Positions 7,164 through 14,607 of a stretch of DNA of 16,609 nucleotides are shown here, piece by piece. Source of the DNA: Zancudomyces culisetae (Eukaryota > Kickxellomycota > Harpellomycetes > Harpellales > Legeriomycetaceae). Every line of letters starts with the position of its first letter. The first letter of the stretch is position 1. The stretch is from assembly GCA_001969505.1 (NCBI GenBank), contig LSSK01001328.1:1-16609 (forward strand). The letters run 5' to 3'. The notes beneath the pieces were generated by a model. It saw only the letters and a list, made by a program, of their open reading frames with translations. It ran no database searches and was not told where the DNA came from. Made by a program: the position numbers and the translations under genes.

Positions 7164-7262
7164 GTTGGTTTTTCTAGAGTGTTGATATTTTTTCTTTCAT
7201 CGTACCTGACCCTACAGTGATTTTAATGCATTTTTATAAACCCCTAGTTTTTATGTTTAACC

Positions 7263-7268
7263 AATAAA
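7263..7268 (+). terminator. Polyadenylation signal of the Gly/Tyr-rich gene
   Basis: AATAAA lies 100 nt after the stop codon at 7161-7163. It is the first canonical signal downstream. Confidence 0.5.
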
Positions 7269-7790
7269 GGGATTTACTAAATTAAACAATTAAAATTAAA
7301 CAACAAATATGTTAGCAACAAACTTTATTATAAATTAAATCTCTTTTTTATTAAAAGCTAACTATACAAATTATTGCCTGGAATAGCCAAAAATTGATGA
7401 GATTTATGAGTTCTCAAAGAGAGAAAAAACCTATTGAGCGAATTTTTGTTTTAAATGCTTTTCCTTGTAGTACAATTATAGTCTTTTTATGTTTAATTAT
7501 TTATGATTCTCTTTAAGTGTGATTTTACGATATCGAGTTGACTCTTTGAGATAATAAGCTAAACATTCGAAAAGATAAAACAAATTCTACCTTTACCAGT
7601 TAAATTGGCACTAGTCAGAAATTAACCCTTTAAACAGCCTTTTTTAATCTATGAATGTTTTGCATTTGAGTGAATTTTTAATTGTCACTTTATTAGAGAG
7701 CAAGTTTACAAAGTCTAGAATTAATTATTCCTACTTGTTAAACTTTTTTCTAAAGCAAGAATCTATTATGAAGCAAAACAATCTAGAATT
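7269..7790. other. Convergent intergenic region
   Basis: This is the 3' flank shared by the plus-strand gene ending at 7163 and the minus-strand gene ending at 7791. It is AT-rich and no gene is supported. The plus-strand frame over 7651-7857 overlaps the minus-strand gene and looks like a chance opening. Confidence 0.4.
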
Positions 7791-8183
7791 TTATTCGTTT
7801 GGGACTTTTCCTGTTGATACCCATCTGATAGAAAGGGGGCCTGACTTGAGATCTTGAGGGAAATTCCACACACCCTGCGTTATAAAATCGGTGTTTACTG
7901 TGCATACACCGCTACAGTTTCTTTCTCTGCACATCAATAATCCTCCTGATTTATCAGTGGGATTAAGAAACCTTCCTGAGCCACCCTGGTTAATGTTATA
8001 GCATTTATGCTTTCTCATCTGGAAATTGTTTATTACACTTCCAGAATGGTCAATTGCTGAATATATTGTAGCTTGCAAGGTTGGTCGAGAAGACATGGAA
8101 TTGCAACCGCAATGACCTGATACTAGGAGTGTCTGAGTAGCTGAAAGAAGCTGGATGGCCAATGTGTAACTTGAAACGCGCAT
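7791..8183 (-). CDS. Small secreted cysteine-rich protein, CY-C-CxGxC family
   Basis: 130 residues. The N-terminus (MRVSSYTLAIQLLSATQTLLVSG) is a probable signal peptide cut near residue 23. The mature chain has six Cys at 25, 27, 61, 85, 90 and 94. The core is C61-Y-x(22)-C85-x(4)-C90-x-G-x-C94, with W121 27 residues on, exactly the family spacing. Before it, TIYSAIDHSGS (39-49) aligns with LELYSQSYFRGR of the 11211 gene. There the motif is a beta/gamma-crystallin-like Y-x(4)-F-x-G, so a crystallin-like Greek-key fold is possible but unproven. It is the closest relative of the broken gene at 14175: both share NPTD-SG-LLMC and end in Asn-Glu-TAA. Intact, with a TATAAAT 106-112 nt upstream of the start. 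First slot of unit 2. Function unknown. Confidence 0.85.
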   Translation of the reverse strand: MRVSSYTLAIQLLSATQTLLVSGHCGCNSMSSRPTLQATIYSAIDHSGSVINNFQMRKHKCYNINQGGSGRFLNPTDKSGGLLMCRERNCSGVCTVNTDFITQGVWNFPQDLKSGPLSIRWVSTGKVPNE

Positions 8184-8288
8184 TTTTAGAGATTTTCTTT
8201 TTCTGTAATAAACTTTGTGGCTATTTTAGTCTAGTTATGTCTATTTTAGCTGAGTTTGCAGTTTCAAATTAGGGCTTTATCTATCGCT

Positions 8289-8295
8289 ATTTATA
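8289..8295 (-). promoter_or_regulatory. TATA box of the gene starting at 8183
   Basis: The minus strand reads TATAAAT, with the box 106-112 nt upstream of the ATG. The spacing matches that of the 11636 gene. Confidence 0.45.
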
Positions 8296-9803
8296 ATTTT
8301 TAGAGAACTAAACATTTGTAGGTCTAGTAAAGTATTGCTTTTAGTAGACTTTTCTATACAGTATATCTTATTTGTAATAGGTGTGCTGATCAAAATCATG
8401 TAGATCAAATACTAGGCAAAATTATTATAGATCGTACAATATACTGTAAGTTCAAACTTCTAGGTATATTTTATTTAACAATTAAAATGATATAGATTAA
8501 TTATTAGCGAAAAAGTAAATAGACTATTGAAAAAGGAATATAAAAAAATAAAAATCTAGAAATAAAGTAGAAGAATAGTAAAATACTTCTTATCACCTCC
8601 GGTATCAGCAGAATATTTCCACTAGAGTGCAATAAGTCGTAGACTATAAACGAAGATTTAATTTACATTTTGAAATTTTGAATGGGTGTTTGGAATAGAT
8701 ATTCCCGAATATTCCATCATTTTTCATATCTGAGCCATAATTTTAGTTTTAGGTAACTAAATAGTCTATTGGTTTATTTCAATATTAATACCAGCTAGAC
8801 ATGTCTGATAAAATAATGAACTAATAGATTCTAGATGTACGAAAATCAATTAATCTAGTTATAGTATAACGAAAACTTCTAGACAGGTTGAGCAGCACAA
8901 AGGTATCATCTTTAGATTTGCAATATATTAAAATTTTGCATCCGTATATCTCTTGGTATAATTTTTGAATATCGCCAATTTCTGACTAGAAGGATAAGCT
9001 CTTGATATTATTTTAAAGCTTTCTAGAGTTAAAATGATGAACAGGAATGTTCTAGTACAAAGTAATAACTCCGTTTACAATATTGTTGTAGTTGAAAGTA
9101 TATATACTTATAGAGTATAATTATAGTTTGTTTGAATATTAATTATAGTGGACAGGGCTTCTAGTGCATTTCAAGTAGATTCGATAAATATACTCTTACG
9201 AATAGTGTATTTGATTTGACAAAATTCAAACCGAAGCTAAAAATTGAGCTTTATTAGTGAACACTGATAAAAAATAAATGTTTTAAATACCTAAAACTGT
9301 TTTGTATTAGCCAAGCTTAACTATAATTTGGTCAACCAAACCATTTAACACACCAACGCAACTAGAATGTTCTAGATATTTTTGACTAGAGATAAAATTT
9401 AATTAACGAAAATACCATATTATGTTACACTTTCAAATTCTACTTCTGTTTGTTTAGTGTATTTTTACATCGTCAAGTGAATATAGGTATGTTTTTATTG
9501 TTATACTATACCTAAATTTAAAAACAAGTAGTGTAAATACTCTACTTTTCAGCTTATTGAAGAGATAGAATACATATTAAAGTGCAAGAAATAAAAAATT
9601 TGGTTTAGGTTTGAATTTTTAGTGAAACGACACTAGCGCGAGTAAAATTATGTAGCCTACATAATAATTCAGATCTAGGCAAGATAAATACGAATTTATT
9701 AAATATTAAAGTTGAGTTTCTCTGATATCAGTAATTTAATTTAGGTTTATTACTTTCTACTATTTGAGTGTGAGATCCACTATTTAATTAAAATTATTTT
9801 ATA
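8296..9803. other. Long AT-rich intergenic region
   Basis: No gene is supported. The motif TCTAGA or its half CTAGA/TCTAG recurs often between 8500 and 9400. A slightly C-rich patch near 8596-8640 has an open minus-strand frame without a convincing start. In unit 1 the equivalent interval contains relic copy C; I could not find a matching relic here. Confidence 0.35.
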
Positions 9804-10159
9804 CTAAGTGCAACATCCCAAAACCAAGTAAAACAGCACCAGAGTACACCGATATAGTGTTTTCATATCAACCTATATCAGAATCATCAAAAAGGCATGT
9901 CAATATTTTAATTTGAATATGAAAACAACAGATAGACAAAGTGAATATACTAAATAAAATAAAAGTAAAAAGATACAGGTTGTTGAGCGAGTACGGTCTG
10001 ATACTCGCCTGTTGTCGGGTTTTTCATTAGCAAAAAGGCTTGATCAGCAAGCTCTCTAAATGGGTCACCTGACTCTCTGGAATCCACGACCATATTGGTG
10101 GCTCCAGAGCAATTACTGTCTGATGAATAACAACCTTCATCTTTGGCCTGTGTATCCAC
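9804..10159 (-). CDS. Short acidic 'DEG-YSSDS' protein with C-terminal membrane segment, copy 2 (5' end unresolved)
   Basis: The minus strand from 10159 reads VDTQAKDEGCYSSDSN, then ESGDPFRELADQAFLLMK and TTGEYQTVLAQQP. The bases GTATCT at 9976-9971 can serve as a 5' splice site and ATATAG ending at 9873 as the acceptor (104-nt intron). The second exon (9872-9804) stays in frame, VDMKT followed by LYRCTLVLFYLVLGCC and a TAG. Without splicing the frame ends in a low-complexity SFYFYFI. The spliced form would be a small acidic protein anchored by a C-terminal hydrophobic helix. The N-terminus is unclear: by alignment to copy 1 the start should be the ATG at 10191 (MSGLMHKLRLAW), which is one base out of frame. 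Either a 5' exon is missed or this copy is also broken. Family unknown. Confidence 0.5.
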
Positions 10160-10191
10160 GCTAATCTCAGTTTATGCATAAGACCTGACAT

Positions 10192-10710
10192 ATTAATTGA
10201 GATTTTAATTTTTAAAGTATTATAAGCTTAACTAGCCGTAGCACTATTATCTTTTTTAGTTATAACTAAAACCAATATGTTATCCATTTGAAAATATTCT
10301 TTCTTTATTTTCTCCTTCACTTATAAAATATTAACTACTAAAAGAGCTAAGGAATCCTCATTGAGTATTCCTTCGCTTATATATATCTTATTTAATTAAA
10401 CCCACTAAAACTAATTCAATTACCCTATTTTTAATACTTGTTATACAGAGTTTTTACCTGTGGTTTCGTTATTATATATATTTTTCTTACTCTTGTTGTT
10501 CATATATTTGAATGTTGAGTTACTATAACCTTTTTAATTGTATTTTTCATTTTATAATTTTTTTTTGATTAAACAGTTTTTTCCAATTCGCTAAATAGTA
10601 TTGCAATATTAGTGATCAGCTTTAATTTCCTTTTGTTGATGATCATGTAGCAAATATAATATATAATTTTATTAATGAATCCCTATTTACATCGGGATAC
10701 ACACAACTTA
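10192..10710. repeat. 5' flank of DEG gene, duplicated block copy 2
   Basis: Homologous to 4319-4840 through GAGATTTTAAT, the 18-bp identical element at 10231-10248, the TTAATTGTATTTTTCATTTT stretch and the C-rich patch near 10678-10700. No separate gene is seen. Confidence 0.5.
10231..10248 (-). promoter_or_regulatory. 18-bp perfectly conserved element upstream of DEG gene copy 2
   Basis: Identical to 4374-4391 while flanking bases differ. It lies 40 nt upstream of the ATG at 10191, so it is probably a regulatory or 5' UTR element of this gene family. Confidence 0.5.
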
Positions 10711-11210
10711 TTTTAATTTATACAATTTCTATTAGCTTTTTAAAAAAAAATATTATTAAATAAACATCAATCAAACAAAGATTAAATTATAGTTTAAAAT
10801 GGATAGCAAGAAGAGTATAAAAACTAATGCTAGTAGAAAAGAATTCAATTGACAAAATAATGTTGAGTACACAGAAAAATTACATTTAGGCTTCTTCACT
10901 CATAAAAACTAGAGTTTGGAGTCTCCATAGATTTATTAATTATAATTTAATGTTAATGTTTTAATAAAACACAAAATACATCAAACTCTTCAGTTATCTT
11001 GATTTCACGCTTTAATATCAAATAAATTTATATTGATAAAGTAATAACTTAATCATCACTTTCTAGTACAACTTTGTATTTTCTATATTCCATTTAGGTA
11101 CAAAATAACTAAAAATAATGTTTAACCCAAGTGTAAATGATTAATGCAAAAAAGTGAAACTATGCAGCAATAAAAGAGTTATGAACATTAGACGAGTGAT
11201 TTTCATCAGT
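10711..11210. other. AT-rich 3' flank of the 11211 gene
   Basis: No open frame or RNA gene is recognised. Confidence 0.4.
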
Positions 11211-11636
11211 TTATGGGAATGACCAGTAAACTGAATTTACAAGACCACCAATTCCATACTGCATATCTGCGGGGGTATACCATACTTGTCTTGATTCGGA
11301 TCGGCAACTACCATCACATCTTTTTCCAGTGCAGAACGTTATTGTTCCCTCGCCGGGTGTGCCACCATTTAGCTTACTTGAATCAATAGGTGGCACCTCG
11401 TAGCACCGATTTGGAGTAACTGTTTTGAAACCAATTCTACCTCTAAAGTAACTTTGTGAATACAATTCAAGGTCCAAAGTTTTTCCGGGAATCTGATAAA
11501 CACTACCCACTGAACAGAAATTGCGGTTGTCGTCATCTTGTCTTTTAGAAATGTTTGTCTGGGTATCTGGAATGCTAGCACCAGCTACAAGCTTTGAGGA
11601 TATCAAAATTGCGGTTGTCAACAAAATATTTACCAT
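11211..11636 (-). CDS. Small secreted cysteine-rich protein with propeptide, CY-C-CxGxC family
   Basis: 141 residues. MVNILLTTAILISSKLVAGA is a good signal peptide. A short pro-region follows, with an N-I-S glycosylation sequon (28-30), and ends at the dibasic K31-R32, a Kex2-type site, so the mature chain probably starts at Gln33. Mature Cys lie at 41, 78, 102, 107 and 111. The core is C78-Y-x(22)-C102-x(4)-C107-x-G-x-C111 with W138 27 residues on, the family spacing. LYSQSYFRGR at 58-67 fits the beta/gamma-crystallin Y-x(4)-F-x-G signature well, except for Ser after the Tyr. This is the best hint at the fold of the whole family. It occupies the slot that in unit 1 holds the unrelated gene at 4932. 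Intact, ending in TAA, with TATAAAA 106-112 nt upstream. Function unknown; it could bind a ligand or inhibit an enzyme. Confidence 0.87.
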   Translation of the reverse strand: MVNILLTTAILISSKLVAGASIPDTQTNISKRQDDDNRNFCSVGSVYQIPGKTLDLELYSQSYFRGRIGFKTVTPNRCYEVPPIDSSKLNGGTPGEGTITFCTGKRCDGSCRSESRQVWYTPADMQYGIGGLVNSVYWSFP

Positions 11637-11741
11637 CTTATTTTATTTTTTGATTATTTCAAGCTATTCACCTTTTATCTAGGATAAAATTCTAAACTTT
11701 TTTGAATTGTAGAGATAGGATTCATTAAAAAAACTTGGACT

Positions 11742-11748
11742 TTTTATA
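11742..11748 (-). promoter_or_regulatory. TATA box of the gene starting at 11636
   Basis: The minus strand reads TATAAAA, with the box 106-112 nt upstream of the ATG. Confidence 0.5.
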
Positions 11749-12984
11749 CTTTTTTTTGTAGTGATCCTGTTGTTTGTAAGTATAAATGATGTATTGAATT
11801 AAAAGTTACTAGACGAAATTGCTAGATAACTGGTAACAACGACTTAAAACTAATGTCAAGATATCCGAATTAATTGGAAATTCATTCCTCTAACAGCTCG
11901 CTCAGAATAGTACAACTATTTTTAGATCATGAATTAAAAAGTTGATTAATAGGTATCAGAGTTAACATTTAATGGGCATAACTTTTTTTATGATACCTAA
12001 TGTCAATGCTTTTACCTTGATGTTCTCTAAAAATTAAAGAAAAACAAAGGCTTTTACTTAGAGAATCAATATTTTTGGCCGTTTACATTTGAACGAAAGA
12101 GAAAAAAAATTATTTTTAGTAATCTATTCCGGTTTTTGAGGGAAATGTAAAATCTAAAAAAAGAAATACTACAATGAGTCTAAGAAACACATTTATTCAC
12201 AAACTAGCACAACTCCTAACAACAAAAAAAGACTTATCACAGTATAGATGGTACTGGTGGCTTTCAGGGTTTGTAAATTATTTTATTATGTACTAGATTA
12301 CCCGAAGTGCACCAGTTTGTTGAAAATATTAAATCTATTTTAAATCATATCGTAATCAGCATTTATAATTTGTTGAATATGTTGCATATACCTAAATAAT
12401 TGTGATACGAGGATATTTGTAGTGATAGATGTACCGAGTTCTTATTGGTTGAAAGATTTGTTCAAGTTCTAGCACTTAATTGATTAGCTCATTTTAAGCA
12501 AATAAGGTTATTAACCTCACTTCGGGACTATGGTACGAATTCGTCATCAATCCTTTAGAGATAATTGACATATTAATTAGGTTCCTCTACATGTTAATTT
12601 CAAGACTAGTAGGCGCATGGTTCTATTTTAGGTAATTTAACCTTTTATAAGTTAAGATTTAATGAGCATACAAAAACAATCATCGATAATGTAGGAAAAA
12701 GAATCAAAATTAAAAACTCGCAATTTTATGATAAATTGAACCGATACCTTGGAGTTAGTTTTAATTGAAACATCTATATCAACATAATAAGTATCGAAAG
12801 TAATGAAAATACAAGGCGAGAGTTGTCTCCTGGTTGACCATGCCACCATATAAAGATTCATAAAATTTTATTGGGCTGTGTTTATTTATAATTATAAGCC
12901 AGGTGACTCTTTTTGGTGGAAAAATTAGAGTATTTGTCCATTATAGCTATTATTTAGACATTCAAAATAATTTTATTAGTTCTC
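11749..12984. other. AT-rich intergenic region
   Basis: No gene is supported. A 69-codon minus-strand frame at 12652-12861 has no signal peptide, no recognisable motif and no relative in the window. I treat it as chance. Confidence 0.4.
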
Positions 12985-13369
12985 TTCTATCCTTGGATGA
13001 TATTTTACACGTTACTTTAGCTTTCAAATAGCTTGGTATCGGGATATATTAAGGTCATTATTATTAGGTAAACTGAAAGCACCATTAGGATAAAATACAT
13101 CACATTGTGTGATTGGTAATATACTTTGATTTAGAACATGTGCTAATTCTACTCACTTATTAATACCAAAACGCTTTTGAATAATTTATTGGTGTAAGTT
13201 CTACCTTTCCAGAGGCTAGAAACTTGAAATCTACCTTGTCTTTTAGAACGCCCTTTGGTCTTGTTAGTTATCTGGTGTATTCGTTGGTGAGAGGTATAGA
13301 AACGTAATTTTAGGTTCAAAACAAATTTGTAACTATTACCAATCTAATAATTAAACCCAATGAATGCCT

Positions 13370-13560
13370 CTTGTCGGGAAGTATCGAAATAAAGAGTATT
13401 ATTCCTTGGAATTGCATGAACGGATCATTTTGTCGGTTTTACATCTTTTTCAAGGACGTATAATAGTTTATGGGTCTAATTTCTCTTTTTAATGGGAATT
13501 TTGTGGAATAGTGTTGTTTTTAGATGAATTAAAATATCGCTTTAGATAAACCTTCTCAAG
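13370..13560 (-). pseudogene. Relic gene, copy B
   Basis: This aligns base by base with the relic at 5930-6169. Examples on the minus strand are TTGAAAAAGATGTAAAACCG versus CTGGAAAAGAGGTAAAATAG, and CTTCCCGACAAGAGG versus TTTCCCGACAAGGAT. Several frameshifts and stops rule out a product. It preserves a Pro codon where copy A has a stop, which helps define the ancestral frame. Family unknown. Confidence 0.5.
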
Positions 13561-14021
13561 TAGTAAATCGATTTTGAATGTGTTATTTTTATTATTTTTA
13601 TTACATAACCGCTTTTACTTGCTGGAATTAAACGCACTTAAATTATCGGAACAGAGTTAGTGTAGTATTAGATAAAAATTACAAATTTATTTTTAATCTA
13701 CCAATTACGATAAGACACAATTCATGAGCAGAAAAAATTGCTCTACTACCTTATAAGATTACTAGTTCTAGTATACCACTTGAAAGTGTGACTAAAAGTT
13801 ATAGAAAACTTGTCAAAGGTTAAAATTAGAAACTATTTATTACATAAAACCTAAATTATCATTTTTTAGTACACTTTCATTCAGCCTAATGCTTTGAAAC
13901 CTAGATGCTTTCTCGACTTTCTAAAAATTGAACACTTTTTAAAATTTATTGAAAACACTACAATTGGTCACCTTACGCAGTTTCAAGAATATAATAGAGG
14001 TTACAGAGAGAAAGGAAAGAG

Positions 14022-14028
14022 TGTAAAA
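14022..14028 (+). promoter_or_regulatory. Degenerate TATA position upstream of the broken gene at 14175
   Basis: TGTAAAA lies 153 nt upstream of the ATG, at the position homologous to TATAAAA of the Gly/Tyr-rich gene. The A-to-G change would weaken the box. Confidence 0.35.
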
Positions 14029-14174
14029 CGTTCAGAATGTTGTTGAAACAAGATGTACATCAACAATTGAAGTTTCTTTAAGAACCACAAAAAGACATCT
14101 TTTAGTCATCATCATTTTCATACTGCATCAGCGCATTAAATTGTCACAATCATAATTAAAATCAAGAATCAAAT

Positions 14175-14534
14175 ATGGTAAAGTCAACACTAGCACTTCT
14201 CGCGGCCGTAGTTGCCACGTTTCCAGTAAATGCTAAATTTCAAACCCTGCACGCCAAAATATTTTAAGGTTATCGATTTTCTGGTGCTGTTGTGGATGAA
14301 CTCCACATGGTAAAACATCAATGTTATAATGTTAGACTAGGCAGATCGGGGCAATACCTTAACCCCACTGATAGATCAGGAGCACTACTGATGTGTACAG
14401 AAAAGGACTGTTGTGGTGTATGTACAACAAACACCGATTTTATAAGAACCGGTCTTTGGGACTTCTATTTGGATCTCCCCACACCGCCCCTTTCAATGAA
14501 ATGGGTAGCATTTGGTCAAGCTGCTAATGAATAA
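14175..14534 (+). pseudogene. Chimeric secreted gene: MVKST signal peptide joined to a CY-C-CxGxC domain, one internal stop
   Basis: Codons 1-20 (MVKSTLALLAAVVATFPVNA) match the signal peptide of the Gly/Tyr-rich gene at 6744, with 48 of 60 bases identical and a homologous promoter. From codon 24 the protein instead follows the secreted gene at 7791: TLHAKIF aligns with TLQATIY, then VKHQCYN, NPTDRSGALLMC, C-x(4)-C-C-G-V-C, a Trp 27 residues on, and the same Asn-Glu-TAA end. The frame is continuous except for a TAA at 14265-14267 (codon 31), which aligns with a Ser codon of the 7791 gene. No intron removing it keeps the frame. TAA is the real stop of the 7791, 11211 and 14175 genes, so recoding is unlikely. 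It is thus probably a recent pseudogene making at most a 30-residue peptide. The family Cys pattern is preserved, with one extra Cys. Last slot of unit 2. Confidence 0.8.
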
Positions 14535-14601
14535 ATTATTACTTTAGAACGTAGTTTAGTTGGCAGTAAAGTCGTTTTTATTTATTTGGGAGGTATACTT
14601 T

Positions 14602-14607
14602 AATAAA
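14602..14607 (+). terminator. Polyadenylation signal after the broken gene
   Basis: AATAAA lies 68 nt after the TAA at 14532-14534, between short arms ATACTT and AAGTAT that could form a small stem. Confidence 0.4.

Larger units (their letters stand above)
12985..14234. repeat. Segmental duplicate block B (relic, promoter, signal peptide)
   Basis: The left part (12985-13450) aligns with block C at 3343-3830. The right part (13370-14234) aligns with block A at 5930-6803, so B bridges the two. On the minus strand 13343-13149 is open for 64 codons without an ATG, including SKRQGRFQVSSLWKGRTY; block C has a partly open frame at the same place. The gene relic that matches copy A lies at about 13370-13560, with frameshifts (VKPTK, then IPRNN in one frame and LPDK in another). 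Homology ends at the signal-peptide cut site of the gene at 14175. Confidence 0.6.

Noticed and set aside
6792-7185. Long alternative frames (plus 6799-7185, minus 6792-6989 and 6904-7131) over the Gly/Tyr-rich gene
   Set aside because: They arise because the GGATAC/TATGGA-type codon repeats lack stops in several frames. They have no signal peptide, and only the 6744 frame fits its paralogue at 14175.
7651-7857. Plus-strand 68-codon frame
   Set aside because: It overlaps the end of the intact minus-strand secreted gene, is AT-rich low-information sequence, and has no relatives in the window.
9799-9915. Plus-strand open stretch containing CNIPKPSKTAPEYTD
   Set aside because: It has no start codon and is only 39 codons; the minus strand offers an in-frame hydrophobic second exon for the neighbouring gene, which is the better explanation.
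11369-11581. Minus-strand 70-codon frame
   Set aside because: It lies inside the well-supported secreted gene at 11211-11636 in another frame.
12652-12861. Minus-strand 69-codon frame
   Set aside because: No signal peptide, motif, paralogue or codon pattern supports it; open frames this long are expected occasionally in 16 kb.
14235-14267. Intron (GTAAAT to TTTTAAG) removing the TAA of the 14175 gene
   Set aside because: It would be 43 nt long, shifts the frame, and deletes residues that align without gaps to the 7791 protein.
14248-14534. Reassignment of TAA to a sense codon to explain the stop in the 14175 gene
   Set aside because: TAA is the natural terminator of the 7791 and 11211 genes and of this same gene, so a simple nonsense mutation is more likely.
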